Under the pieces are notes generated by a model. The model saw only the letters and a program-made list of their open reading frames with translations. It searched no databases and had not been told where the DNA came from. Shown here piece by piece: positions 9,401-17,094 of a DNA stretch of 64,000 nt. The DNA comes from Tridacna crocea (Eukaryota > Mollusca > Bivalvia > Cardiida > Cardiidae), in assembly GCA_943736015.1 (NCBI GenBank), contig OX031071.1, positions 11,380,119 to 11,444,118 on the forward strand. The letters run 5' to 3'. The translations under genes and the position numbers were made by a program. How positions within the stretch are numbered: the first letter of the stretch is position 1; every line of letters starts with the position of its first letter.

Positions 9401-10899
9401 CTGGACTATAAAGTGGGTGAGACAGTTGAAATAGAGGCAGAAGTGAGTCTAACATTAGGTAAATATATACACACTTAATTCTAGCTTGGCTGTTTTTGAA
9501 GAAATGTGAAGTATTATAATAGCCCTGTCTTAACTCATTACCAAACGAAAAATTTTAGACTGATCCAAATTGAAAGTATTTGCAGACAACAAAATGAAAG
9601 TGACTGAAAATTTGAAGTTTTTTTGCGAGAAGGGGAAAAAACATAATAGGAAAAAGAGAAAATGCTGATTACTATTTTTCAGAGATGTCAGAGTGTGAGG
9701 GAGTGTTAAGTATTGGTTGTTTTCAAGACTGTGATAATGGGACGAGGGAGGAGGAGCTAAGCTTGTCAGTCATCCCCATGGGGGAGGAGTCTACAGTTGT
9801 ATCTCAGGTAGTGTTATTATTTGTGTGTCTTGTTTTTTAGACGTTATAAAATTCTTAGTAATCTCTCAACAAAATTGAATTATTTGATTAGTATCTTTCC
9901 AGACCATCTTTGAAATTTCAAGTAATCTGAGACATATTTTGCCGAAATATCTTTGCCCTTAACACGTTGTTGCACAGTTCTGAATTTTAGCAAACCTAAG
10001 GAAGAAGCGTTTTGAAAACATTGTGGGAAAAGAAGAAAATGCTGGTAACCAGCATTTTCTCCTTTTCCCACAATTTTTTTCCACCTTCTTTCAAGCAGAT
10101 TTCTATTTTCAAGTCATTCTTTTTTTGTTTGCGATTGTTTTCAATTTGATCCAGTCCAGAGTATTGTTGTTGGGTAACTTTTTACCCTTTACTAAACAAT
10201 GCCTTAATTTTTGTGACCCGGAGGAAAATGTCCTTTGAAGACATCGTGGAAAAAGGAGAAAATGCTTGTAACTAGCCTTTTCTCCTTTTCCCACAATATT
10301 TTCTACTCTCCCAAAGTCAAGTTTCAATTTTTGATTCATGTTTGTGTTCTGCAAATGTTTTCAAGAGGCTTCTATTCCTGACCCGTAAAAACTAGGGGTT
10401 GTTTTGGAAAGGGTTAATATGCCTACAGTCTATTTTTGGCTTCCCAATGTGGATCTCTTGTATATGATCCATGACTCAATCTGTAAAACCCATATTCTAG
10501 TTGCTAAGTTGAATTTTATTGAGAAGAGGATTCCGATGAGCTCATGCGATCAAGTATTGGAACTTTCATGGGGAACTCTTGGGTTTTTTTTTTTTCTTTC
10601 AGATCTCTTCTGATGTTCCAATAGTACATTCCTGCACTTACCTGTTCTCTTGTTCTGGGTCATACAGATTTGAACTGTGTTTAAAGGTCACTCAAGGTCA
10701 TTCACAAGGTCAAAATACAGAACAGTTGACTAATAGTATAGGTTTTATGCAGGAAAAAGGTTTGCAAAGCCAGTCTGGTAGCATAGTGATATCACATGAA
10801 GGTCATGACCTTTTGACCTCGAAGGAAGATGAAGGAAAGGACAAAGAAGTTCAGATATGGAAATGCTTATCTGTGATCAAAGTGCATGTGTCTAGCTAA
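378..10899 (+). CDS. TRAPPC9: TRAPPC9/Trs120-like TRAPP complex subunit, C-terminal ten exons (gene model)
   Basis: Join of exons 378-466, 2984-3112, 3702-3754, 4035-4177, 5033-5143, 6656-6758, 7967-8060, 9354-9458, 9683-9807 and 10603-10899. It encodes about 415 residues and ends in TAA. Every junction has AG and GT borders and the phases match through all nine introns, which random open frames would not do. Stretches such as LEYSGGPGLVDNYCR, KWDVMSSDS, HCNLVFDIQNLSGNELEV and LSIGCFQDCDNG resemble the C-terminal beta-sandwich repeats of TRAPPC9 (Trs120, NIBP). That protein is a large subunit of TRAPPII, a Rab GTPase exchange factor acting at the Golgi. The family is usually over 1,000 residues, so the N-terminal two thirds lies upstream of the window. 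Introns are filled with palindromic MITEs and SINEs. Seen: exon structure and phases. Inferred: orthology, from remembered family features without a search. Confidence 0.7.
510..897. mobile_element. CGGTCGG-type repeat with ATACCCCCGC ends
   Basis: Inverted ends ATACCCCCGC and GCGGGGGTAT, a CGGTCGGGCGGTCGGTCTGT stretch, then two units of about 150 bp with CTTGGCAGAAGTGTTCATTA and GAGTTATTGCCCCTG. Non-coding. Confidence 0.8.
971..1134 (+). mobile_element. MITE A, degenerate
   Basis: Remnant hairpin (AATATGCTGGTTACCATGAT) with a decayed R arm ending GATAAAGAGTCAA. Confidence 0.6.
1138..1251 (+). mobile_element. MITE A, R arm only
   Basis: Begins at TTTTTCTACTCT, keeps TTGTTGTCTGCAAGTGCTTT and ends at TTAA. 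L arm and hairpin missing. Confidence 0.65.
1297..1526 (+). mobile_element. MITE A, complete
   Basis: L-hairpin-R with TTAA at 1297 and 1523. Hairpin arms have drifted slightly (GCGGGAAAAATAG against CTCCTTTTCCC). Confidence 0.9.
1617..1826 (-). mobile_element. MITE A, complete
   Basis: R-hairpin-L order. It shares its right TTAA with the next copy. Confidence 0.85.
1823..2051 (+). mobile_element. MITE A, complete
   Basis: Shares TTAA 1823-1826 with the preceding copy, which is in the opposite orientation. Confidence 0.95.
2190..2465 (+). mobile_element. tRNA-derived SINE, family 1
   Basis: A-box-like AGCGCAGTTGGTAGGTT and B-box-like GGTTTGATCC about 35 bases on, then a shared core with GATGTGGGAAACCAGCCTGT and GGAAAGAATATTGTG. 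Also at 7420, 13390 and, inverted, 19655 and 25535. Confidence 0.75.
2474..2702 (-). mobile_element. MITE A, complete
   Basis: R-hairpin-L, TTAA both ends, inserted at the 3' end of the SINE at 2190. Confidence 0.95.
2984..3112 (+). CDS. TRAPPC9: TRAPPC9-like exon b
   Basis: Pyrimidine-rich acceptor TTTTCTTTTATAG, donor GTAAAA, phase 1 in and phase 1 out. It encodes a segment including SQLPLQVSSLLCFSLALHG. The pattern of a short linker, then QLPLQ, then alternating hydrophobics fits a beta-sandwich module. Confidence 0.65.
3266..3496 (+). mobile_element. MITE A
   Basis: L-hairpin-R with a worn left end and a mutated hairpin (AATGGAAGTAACCAGTATT). Confidence 0.8.
3702..3754 (+). CDS. TRAPPC9: TRAPPC9-like exon c (53-nt small exon)
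   Basis: Acceptor TATCCAGCAG, donor GTGAAT. It enters in phase 1 and leaves in phase 0, which is exactly what exons b and d require. It encodes LERSTESQSRHISREGK, a polar linker. Without this exon b and d would be out of frame, the best argument that it is real. Confidence 0.6.
3880..3996 (-). mobile_element. MITE A, hairpin and L arm
   Basis: Half element ending about 40 bases before TRAPPC9 exon d. Confidence 0.7.
4035..4177 (+). CDS. TRAPPC9: TRAPPC9-like exon d
   Basis: Acceptor TTTTCACAG, donor GTGAGC, phase 0 in and phase 2 out. It encodes the most recognisable TRAPPC9 stretch in the window: LEYSGGPGLVDNYCR followed by a strand-rich VDVQPSVVFHKWDV. A half copy of MITE family A ends roughly 40 bases upstream of the acceptor. 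Confidence 0.75.
4225..4443 (+). mobile_element. MITE A, right end worn
   Basis: L-hairpin-R; the right TTAA is lost. Confidence 0.85.
4591..5045 (+). repeat. Six-unit tandem repeat (75-78 bp) whose last unit contains the exon e splice acceptor
   Basis: Units start at 4591, 4666, 4741, 4817, 4892 and 4968. Each carries AAATACCAGAG, then a T-rich stretch, then TGTATATTTCCGTTCAGACC. The last unit has the same layout but reads TATATTTCAGTTCGGACC, where the AG is the acceptor of exon e and the following bases are coding. In the five upstream units the AG position reads CG or is changed, so they lack the acceptor. Each exon-like tail is followed by GAAGTAAG, a donor-like string. The array appears to be made from an intron-exon boundary. 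Confidence 0.85.
5033..5143 (+). CDS. TRAPPC9: TRAPPC9-like exon e
   Basis: Acceptor TATATTTCAG, donor GTAAGG, phase 2 in and out. It encodes SSDHCNLVFDIQNLSGNELE and onward, the FDIxNLSxxELEV motif placing it directly after the WDV segment of exon d. Its first 13 coding bases are the end of the tandem array at 4591-5045. Confidence 0.7.
5236..5445 (+). mobile_element. MITE A, first hairpin arm deleted
   Basis: Left arm jumps from AAACTTTGCTGGTAAATCGC to the second hairpin arm; R arm ends at TTAA. Confidence 0.75.
5684..5913 (+). mobile_element. MITE A, complete
   Basis: L-hairpin-R with TTAA both ends. Confidence 0.95.
5963..6174 (-). mobile_element. MITE A, L arm truncated
   Basis: R arm and diverged hairpin (AATGGTGATAAGCAGC); the L arm is replaced by unrelated bases before TTAA. 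Confidence 0.75.
6171..6320 (-). mobile_element. MITE A, degenerate
   Basis: Shares TTAA with the preceding copy. Only outlines of the R arm, hairpin and L arm (TTTTCAAAAGCCTC) remain. Confidence 0.55.
6368..6427. repeat. 60-bp palindrome
   Basis: AAAAGTGTCAGCCCTGCTCA and CAGCCTGCGCA pair with TGCGCAGGCTG, CAGGG and GACACTTTT. Shares the GCAGGCTGA core of family C elements. Confidence 0.8.
6656..6758 (+). CDS. TRAPPC9: TRAPPC9-like exon f
   Basis: Acceptor ACTTACAG, phase 2 in. The donor chosen is GTATCC after RWKI, because only this GT gives the phase-0 exit needed by exon g; an earlier GTGTGG after PYKPGK would break the frame. It encodes ITLQIERCQPYKPGKGVEN followed by FSQYLATFVDIRWKI. 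Confidence 0.6.
7168..7310 (-). mobile_element. MITE A, degenerate R arm
   Basis: ATCAAACAACAAATCATAGA and TTGTCCAAACTGAATACAT recall the R arm; the hairpin is unrecognisable. Confidence 0.4.
7420..7715 (+). mobile_element. SINE family 1
   Basis: B box GGTTCGATACC, core GTCAGTGGCTTTGGAAAG, tail of AATCAAATCAAAT repeats. Confidence 0.75.
7967..8060 (+). CDS. TRAPPC9: TRAPPC9-like exon g
   Basis: Acceptor CAAATCAG, strong donor GTGAGT, phase 0 in and phase 1 out. It encodes PSLSVQGKASIEHLQW and then QQLVFVSPVSW. A GKASI turn followed by an SPxxW strand is typical of these beta-sandwich repeats. Confidence 0.65.
8089..8560. repeat. Cluster of GAACA/TGTTC palindromes with a 40-bp duplication
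   Basis: Many TGTTCTGGAAC, GGAACATGTTC and AGAACATGTTCTG strings flank a 40-bp direct duplication (AGCTGCAGAAAGGGAGTAG) at 8283-8360. Probably the ends of an unclassified element in TRAPPC9 intron g-h. Confidence 0.55.
8642..8870 (+). mobile_element. MITE family A, reference copy (L arm, hairpin, R arm)
   Basis: A clean copy used here to define the family. TTAA, then CCCATTACCACACAATCCC, then an L arm with GAAAAAGAAGCCTTTTAAAA. A roughly 60-bp near-perfect hairpin follows (GGAAAAGGAGAAAATGCTGG then CCAGCATTTTCTCCTTTTCC), then an R arm with GTCGTCTGCAAATGCTTTCA and TTGGACCAGTCTAAA, then GGTAAAGGG and TTAA. The TTAA borders and ends beginning CCC suggest piggyBac-type mobilisation. No coding capacity. 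In later entries strand + means L before R. Confidence 0.95.
9354..9458 (+). CDS. TRAPPC9: TRAPPC9-like exon h
   Basis: Acceptor TTGTTTTTCAG, donor GTAAAT, phase 1 in and out. It encodes IRLNGSVFSPLHIGSL and then DYKVGETVEIEAEVSLTL. The VGETVEIEAEV strand is characteristic of Ig-like modules and continues from the SPVSW end of exon g. Confidence 0.7.
9530..9675 (-). mobile_element. MITE A, R arm and half hairpin, abutting TRAPPC9 exon i
   Basis: Runs TTAA, R arm and the first hairpin arm to GCTGATTACT, then stops; the acceptor ATTTTTCAG follows directly. Confidence 0.8.
9683..9807 (+). CDS. TRAPPC9: TRAPPC9-like exon i
   Basis: Acceptor ATTTTTCAG, donor GTAGTG, phase 1 in and phase 0 out. 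It encodes EMSECEGVLSIGCFQDCDNG and then acidic residues and SVIPMGEESTVVSQ. A half MITE ends only about 10 bases upstream of the acceptor, so the 3' end of this intron is nearly all transposon. Confidence 0.7.
9959..10178 (+). mobile_element. MITE A
   Basis: L arm shortened, intact hairpin, R arm; right end merges with the next copy. Confidence 0.8.
10177..10416 (+). mobile_element. MITE A, chimeric arm (R switching to L)
   Basis: L-hairpin-R, but within the R arm at TGCAAATGTTTTCAAGAGGC the sequence switches to an inverted L arm (ACCCGTAAAAACTAGG) before TTAA. Confidence 0.85.
10603..10899 (+). CDS. TRAPPC9: TRAPPC9-like terminal coding exon j
   Basis: The acceptor is preceded by a run of T bases and CTTTCAG. 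The exon enters in phase 0 and runs 98 codons to TAA at 10897-10899. It encodes VHSCTYLFSCSGSYRFELCL, a low-complexity polar insert of about 40 residues, then VQIWKCLSVIKVHVSS. The last strand fits the usual end of the family. No clear polyadenylation signal could be assigned downstream because MITEs begin at about 10985. Confidence 0.7.
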   Translation: MSSDVPIVHSCTYLFSCSGSYRFELCLKVTQGHSQGQNTEQLTNSIGFMQEKGLQSQSGSIVISHEGHDLLTSKEDEGKDKEVQIWKCLSVIKVHVSS

Positions 10900-10984
10900 G
10901 TTAGAATCTAGTGAAGTGAATATGAAATTAACTCTTTAATTCTATACCAAACAATCCAGAGTTTTAAGGTTAACATTCTCTAAT

Positions 10985-11952
10985 TTTAACCCTTTATCAA
11001 ACAATCTCTGGTTTTTACGATCCTGAGAAAGAGGCCTTTTGAAAACATTGTGGGAAAAGGAGAAAATGCTGGTATCCAGCATTTTCTTCTTTTCCCACAA
11101 TATTTTCTACCCTTCCCATACCAAATTTCAGTTTTTTCAATTACTATTATTGTGCAGGGTTTTCCCTCGGCTTTGAAAATTGGGGGTCATTGTGACCCCC
11201 TTCCTCAGTAGTTGCGGGTCATTTCATTAATTTTGGGGGTCAAAAATATGGATTTCCTCGTCATCAACTTCAAACATGATTTATATTATAATGCATTTTA
11301 CCTTTTAAACGCCAGCTTCCAAGATTGAAAAGTCGGTCGATCATTTCTGACGGAAAGGCCGATGTTATTTTTTGACAGACCAAACATTTTCGTCTGAATC
11401 GCTGCTTGATGTGGCTTTATCGGCAGTTGTAGGAAGCAGACGATAGAAGAATGCTACCGTTTTCCTTGTCATGACATTTTTTTTCCGCGAACAGCACAGA
11501 CCGGTAATGTGTACTTTTATATACCGGAAGTTGTGTAAAATATGCTATGAAATACAGAGAACCCAACCACGACTTTGACTGGTCCCATACTTACGACACG
11601 TGTCCAATATACATTTCGGCAATAATGCATAAACCAGTCTTATTCCATACATAAATTACCAGAAAACCACTTTTATCTAAAATAAACCCTGTAGTTAAAA
11701 AAAGAATGGTGTTCGTCTGACATTGATGCAAGAACAGACTTGGAATTATGACGCTTCATTCAACTTCGTACATTATTTAGATTTTGGAAAGTTGCGTCAC
11801 CGATGACGCACTGTCATTTATTTGGGGGTCATTTGAATTAAAATTGCGTCAATGACACTGGATTTGTGCGTCATGGAAAACCCTGATTGTGTCATCTGCA
11901 AATGCTTTCAATTTGGACCAGCTCTATAACTCTGATGTTTGGTAAAGAGTGA
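10985..11952 (+). mobile_element. MITE A split by a CAGG-ended element
   Basis: L arm, hairpin and the start of the R arm lie at 10985-11154. The R arm resumes at 11886 (TGCAAATGCTTTCAATTTGG). Confidence 0.9.
11155..11885. mobile_element. CAGG-ended non-autonomous DNA transposon inserted in a MITE
   Basis: 731 bp bounded by the inverted repeat CAGGGTTTTCC / GGAAAACCCTG and flanked on both sides by ATTGTG, a 6-bp target duplication. The ends recall hAT-type elements; a 6-bp duplication also fits other superfamilies. The family A MITE closes precisely around it. Not coding. Confidence 0.85.
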
Positions 11953-12139
11953 ATATTATGGTGTTGTTGAACAACAGCTGGTTTTCACTGGTGTTAAATA
12001 TTTCAAACATAGCTTTATTTGTCCTTGTTGATAGTATAGATTTAGATCAGCCTGCAGATCTAATCTACCTCCTGATCTCTCTGATAATTTGTGAGGTATT
12101 CTTGATTAAACCGACTAAGGATTGCAGAGTCTTGATCTA
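11953..12139. other. Short gap between MITEs
   Basis: AT-rich, TCAGCCTGCAGATCTAATCT near 12050; nothing recognised. Confidence 0.5.
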
Positions 12140-12208
12140 AACTCTTTACCAAACAATCCCATAATTTAGCAAAACTTAGGTAGGAGGCTTTTGAAAACTT
12201 CTGGGATA
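12140..12208 (+). mobile_element. MITE A, L arm fragment
   Basis: CTCTTTACCAAACAATCCC to GAGGCTTTTGAAAACTTCTG, then unrelated sequence. Confidence 0.6.
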
Positions 12209-12263
12209 GTCTATACAACTATTGAATGCTAGATACGTATAACAACATACCATTTTGTTTTAC

Positions 12264-12492
12264 TTAACTCTTTACTCCACAGATACTCATTTCTACACAT
12301 TGCTTGTAGGAGCCTTTGGAAAACATTGTGGCAAAAGGTGAAATTGCTCGTGACGAGCAATTTCACCTTTTGTCACAATGTTTTCTATGCTATGAAAAGG
12401 TGTCATTTCCACATAAGAAACAGCTTTATCCTTCGTGTTATTTAGGGTCATTTAGAGATGTCATAGGAATGCCGTATGGGGTAAAGGGTTAA
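12264..12492 (+). mobile_element. MITE family B, reference copy
   Basis: TTAACTCTTTACTCCACAGA, then GTAGGAGCC, a hairpin of AACATTGTGGCAAAAGGTGA, AATTGCTC and the inverse, then AAAAGGTGTCATTTCC, CGGCTTTATCC-like bases, TATGGGGTAAAGGG and TTAA. Layout and length match family A, but most hairpin differences from A occur as pairs on both arms. Confidence 0.9.
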
Positions 12493-12715
12493 CTCTTAAC
12501 CAAACAAAATTTTAGACTTCTCCAAATTGAAAGCATTTGCAGATGACATAATAAACATGGCCAAAAGATTGAAACTTGACTGTAGAGGAGTAGAAAACAT
12601 TGTAGGATAAAGAGAAAATGCTGGTTACCAGCATTTTCTCCTTTTCCTACAATGTTTTCAGAAGGCGTCTTCCTCTGGATCATAAAAACCAGAGGTTGTT
12701 TGGTAAAGGGTAAAT
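12489..12715 (-). mobile_element. MITE A, complete left end
   Basis: R-hairpin-L. It shares TTAA 12489-12492 with the family B copy before it. Confidence 0.9.
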
Positions 12716-13039
12716 TATAGCAATGTTAAAGTTTCACCATAACACATGATCATTATGTATTTTTTGTATCTTTTTACTTTTGTTGTAGTGTAGAAACCTT
12801 ACATGGAATCTACCATGTCTAAATATAGCACATCTGAGAAAAAGTGTTGTTGAAGTAATGCTTTGGGTCAGTGCAATAATATCTTTTTATGCTTAAAATT
12901 TCAGCCAGTTTAATTTTCAATATAGCTACAAAAATGAAAAAAAAAAAGACAACTTACAACAGTGTTTATGCTGTTGTGATGTGCATTACATTAGGTCCAA
13001 TAGGGTCCAAAAGTAAATGATGTGAGTAATAAAATGTAT
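12716..13039. other. Unannotated intergenic stretch
   Basis: AT-rich with an A run near 12940; no gene or repeat recognised. Confidence 0.5.
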
Positions 13040-13267
13040 TTAACCCATTACCAAACAACTATATTTTACACTGGTCCAAATTGAAAGCATTTGCAGACGA
13101 CAAAATAAAAGTGACTGAAAATTTGGAATTTGTTTTGTGAAGGGTAGAAAACATTGTGGGAAAAGGATAAAATGCTGGTTACCAGCATTTTCTCCTTTTC
13201 CCACAATGTTTTCTAAAGGCTTCTTTCTCAGGGGCGTCAAAAGTAGGGATTGTATGGTAATGAGTCA
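13040..13267 (-). mobile_element. MITE A, complete
   Basis: R-hairpin-L; right border is TCAA. Confidence 0.9.
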
Positions 13268-13389
13268 AGTTTGAATTATACCATTAAAAACATAAGAAAT
13301 TACTGTGAAGATGAAAATCTTGTACGGTCGGTCCGAGTGTTGGTCACTAACAGAAAAATAAATTTTGACAATAAGTCAAAAGTTGCATT

Positions 13390-13700
13390 CTTTCCATTGC
13401 TTGCTGGTCAGTGAGTTGGTAGCATGTAGGACTTCAGCATAGGGGGTCACTGGTTTGATCCCTTGCTCAGGCAATTTCTGTCTGAGGATTGATGATTGTC
13501 TTAGGATTCATTTTTCTTCCATCACTGACCATTGTTTCTACAATAGTTATGTGGGAAAGCAGCGGGTGACTTCAAAAACATATTGTATGGAATACTAGAA
13601 AAAGAAACTCCAGTAACGCATGGATAGTTGCCCTGGCAGCTGCAATATAACTGAATTGATGTTGACAATGGCATTAAAGCCCATACAACCAATCAATCAA
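13390..13700 (+). mobile_element. SINE family 1
   Basis: CAGTGAGTTGGTAGCATG and GGTTTGATCCC boxes, core TTATGTGGGAAAGCAGCGG, tail AACCAATCAATCAATC. Confidence 0.75.
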
Positions 13701-13943
13701 TCTCTTTTTTTGTTTACATTTACCCCATGTGGAATTTATTTCAGTGAAAGACTAACACTTTGGACGAACAGTCTGATAATAAATTGTCTTCATATTGATT
13801 TTCATTCTTATAGATGATATAACAGTAATTTAATTAAAAAGCATTTTAACACTGGCATTGTTTATGTTTGGCTGCTATTGTGCCTTTAAATAAACAACAT
13901 TATGCTTGTGAATATTTTTCTTTCATTCCATTGTTAACTTGAG

Positions 13944-14159
13944 TTAACCCTTTACCAATCAATACCTGGTTTTCATGACCCTGTAGAAGAGGCCTTTTGT
14001 AAACATTGTGGGAAAAAGAGAAAATGCTGGTTACCTTTTCCCATGATGATTTTTATACTATCAAAAACAAATTCCATTATAAAGGCCATATTTATATTGT
14101 CAGCTGCAAATACTTTCAAATAAGATTATTTGAAATTGTCTTGTGTGGTAAAGGGTTAA
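13944..14159 (+). mobile_element. MITE A, hairpin half deleted
   Basis: GCTGGTTACC runs into TTTTCCCATG. It shares TTAA 14156-14159 with the next copy. Confidence 0.85.
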
Positions 14160-14384
14160 CCCATTACCACACAATCCCTACTTTTGGCGCCCCTGAGAAA
14201 GAAGCCTTTAGAAAACATTGTGGGAAAAGGAGAAAATGCTGGTAACCAGCATTTTCTCCTTTTCCCACAATGTTTTCTACCCTTCACACAACAAATTTCA
14301 AATTTTCAGTTACTTTAATTTTGTTGTCTGGAATTCCTTTCAATTTGGACAAACCTAAAATTTTGTCCTTTGGTAATGGGTTAC
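14156..14384 (+). mobile_element. MITE A, complete
   Basis: L-hairpin-R in direct orientation to the preceding copy; right border TTAC. Confidence 0.95.
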
Positions 14385-14606
14385 GGGGACAATGATAAAA
14401 ACTGACGTAGATATATCATCTCTTTCACAACCAAGTCATTGTTTTACACTTTATCATTGGCTTCAAAGATGAGGAGATAAAGTGGCCTTAATGTAAAGTA
14501 AAGAAGTGGACAGTGCAGATCAGAGATCAGACTGCTCATTCTGTGCAGTCTGATCTTGATCTACACTTTCCACGATAGCTTATCGTCGTCAGCAGCAAGG
14601 AAAGAG

Positions 14607-14820
14607 TTAACCCTTTACCAAACAACAATTTTAGACTGGTAGAAATAGAAAGCACTAGCAGAAAACAAAATATACATAACTTAAAAATTCGAATTTGTTT
14701 CCAGCAGGATAGAAAACATGGTGTTAAAAAGAGAAAATTCTGCTTACGAGCATTTTCTCCTTTTCCCACAATGATTTTCTCCGGGCCGTAAAAACCAGGG
14801 ACTGTTTGGTAAAGGCTTAA
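14607..14820 (-). mobile_element. MITE A, complete
   Basis: R-hairpin-L with some hairpin mismatches (TTCTGCTTACGAGCATT). Confidence 0.85.
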
Positions 14821-15299
14821 AGCTAGTAAATTGAACACATTAGATCCTTTTTAGTATCTTATCTAATTGTCACAATATTCAATGTGTACGGAGTGAAAAG
14901 CCAAATTTAAAACATTTGTTCTGTAAGATTATAAAGGAAACAATATTGTATTGAATCATTTTCTCTATCAGTAGCAGGTATGTTATATTAACTAAAATTA
15001 AAAAGATTTAATTCATAAAAAAATGTCTTGAACTTTTTTTTGGTGAAAAATATTTGTTTGAGAAATCAGTCAAACATACTCTCCAACAAGCTTCGCAAAG
15101 TGGGGCATATACGCCCAAAGGGGCTGGTCAGTGAAATTAGTTGAAATGACGGATGGGCCATGAATAAAGAGTAGTTAATCCCCATGATGTTTGAAAAATA
15201 TTAAAGGGCAATAACTAAAAAAAGAAGGATGGCACAGTTACAAATTTTGTGAATTGCTCTTCTCCACAAGGTGTTCTATCAGTCTTGGAGGGTTCATGA
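14821..15299. other. Unannotated intergenic stretch
   Basis: AT-rich to about 15080, then the leading part of the GGACGAACGG-type repeat (CATATACGCCCAAAGGGGC). Confidence 0.5.
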
Positions 15300-15890
15300 T
15301 CATTGCTTTATATTTTAGAAATTATGGCCCAGACGAAAATTCAAAGTGAAAACTAACAAAGCGCAATAGCTCATAAAGAAGGATGGCAGGGTTATGGTTC
15401 TTGTGCAGTGCACTTCTTCATAATGTGTTCTATCAGTCTTTGAAGTTTCAATGATAGGTTTTAAGGTTTGGAAGTTATGGCCTGGACAAAAATTCAAACT
15501 GAAAATTAACAAAGGGCAATAGCCAAAAAAATAAAGGTGCCAGAGTTCTGTTTTATGTGCACTGCACTTCTCCATAATGGGTTCTATCAGTGTATGTAGT
15601 TTCAAGTTGATACCTTTTATGGTATGGAAGTTATGGCCTGAACAAAACTTCAAAGTGAAAAGTTGGTTATTTCAGAAATCAAGGGCAGATAATTTTAGAA
15701 CGCAAACGGCGATCCAAATTCTAAGAGTCAGGTGCACAACAAGACATCATGGAGATTCATTGTGGCAAGTTTCAATTCCGATGAAAACTAGGAGTTGCGC
15801 ACACAAGAAATTGCTAACGGACGAACGGACAGACGACCGAGGGTATAACATAATACGACCCGTCGGGCGTATAAAAAGGGGTTAAATATA
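15300..15890 (+). mobile_element. GGACGAACGGACAGACGA-type repeat with 154-bp units
   Basis: Units begin near 15318, 15472 and 15627 at AAGTTATGGCC. The tail is GACGAACGGACAGACGACCG then GGGCGTATAAAAAGGGG. Related sequence extends upstream to about 15080. Confidence 0.75.
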
Positions 15891-16045
15891 TTTGATAAAA
15901 GTATCAGCAAAGGTCAGCTGTGAAGTCCGCGCAGTTGTTAAATTTCCCGCTTGTCAAAGGACTGCTGTATCTCATTCAGTCCCTAGTTAGACATAATAAT
16001 TATAGGTTTTTATGCATCCGTAATTTTGTGATGTCTTGCTTCATA

Positions 16046-16075
16046 TACAAGGTGTAATCAAAAGGTTCTCAGCCC
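16046..16075 (-). repeat. Mariner terminal repeat
   Basis: TACAAGGTGTAATCAAAAGG followed by TTCTCAG is the kind of end found on mariner elements and lies about 40 bases beyond the transposase stop codon. The opposite end was not found. Confidence 0.5.
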
Positions 16076-16113
16076 CAAGTGCTTTCGATTACCAGGGAAT
16101 GAAAATCTGGTAA

Positions 16114-16484
16114 TTACTTTTCAATATAATCCCCTTTCAAGGCAATGCACTTAGTCCATCTCTGTTCGATCTTGCTTATCCCTTCTAAATACAAGTCTTT
16201 TTCTTGGTCCCCCAAGTACTCGTTCACTGCCTCTATGATGCCTTCATTGCTTCCAAACTTCCATGAAGGTTGGATTTCAGTTTTGTGAACGGATAGAAGT
16301 CAGAAGGGGCCATATCAGGAGAATATGGGGGGTGAGGAAGGACTTCGAATCCACATTCAGTCGCAGCAGTCATGGCAACTTGCAACATGTGAGCAGGCGC
16401 ATTGTCCTGCAAGAGCAGAACACCTCGAGTCAATTTTGCAAGTTTGATGCACTGTCCTCTCAAAATACCGTCATACAAAAACAA
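16114..16484 (-). pseudogene. Mariner-like transposase remnant
   Basis: The minus strand encodes LLQDNAPAH, then about 34 residues later HPPYSPDMAPSDFYPF, the second and third metal-binding Asp regions of a DD34D mariner transposase, then KLKSNLHGS. A frameshift near 16250 moves the continuation, ending RWTKCIALKGDYIEK and TAA, to another frame. The N-terminal DNA-binding part and the first Asp are not recognisable. The coding remnant is about 370 bp against roughly 1,040 for an intact gene, so it is dead. Confidence 0.85.
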
Positions 16485-16633
16485 TCAAGCATGACCAAAT
16501 GCTTTTTACTCTCCAAATGACTTTCAATTAGACAGAATGAAAGACTGAACAAGATTTTTGTCCAATGAAATGCCTCGAAGCGTTTCATGCCGAGAACATT
16601 CTGATCACACCTCGTAATGTATCAAGGAGATGA

Positions 16634-16742
16634 TTAACTTTATACCAAACAACAAAATTTTAGGCTGTCATTGAAAACAGTTGCAGACAACAAAATAAAC
16701 ATAACTCAAAAATTGAAATATGTTTCCGGGAGGGAGGAATAT
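16634..16742 (-). mobile_element. MITE A, R arm only
   Basis: Starts at TTAACTTTATACCAAACAAC and stops at the hairpin border. Confidence 0.75.
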
Positions 16743-17094
16743 ATTGCTACTCTCGGTGGAGATGACAGTCTGATATCCTGTGGTTGGGCTATGTATTTGT
16801 TGCCGGCAGGAAAAAAATCATTCAAAATGTAGATAAAAAACAAAGCTACCTGATAGGTATTAACCTAGTTTTCAAATTAATTTCTCTGGCAACAACTAAC
16901 ACTTGACCAACCATACAATGACAGATTGTTATCTTCGCAATAATTTCCATACTTTTAAATGGTATGATACAAGTTCAAATGTATTTAAAATGGTGTGATA
17001 TAAGTTCAAATGCATTTAAACATCCACTTTGGTTATATAACATTTTGGCCTTTATTTTTACTTTAAAGGTGGCCCTTCAGATTTTGAGACAAAA

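Noticed and set aside
14006..14245. Dozens of open frames translating to strings such as MLVTSIFSFSHNVF or GENAGNQHFLLFPQC
   Set aside because: They are the six-frame translations of the family A hairpin, occur in every orientation, and lack start context or conservation beyond the DNA palindrome. Not proteins.
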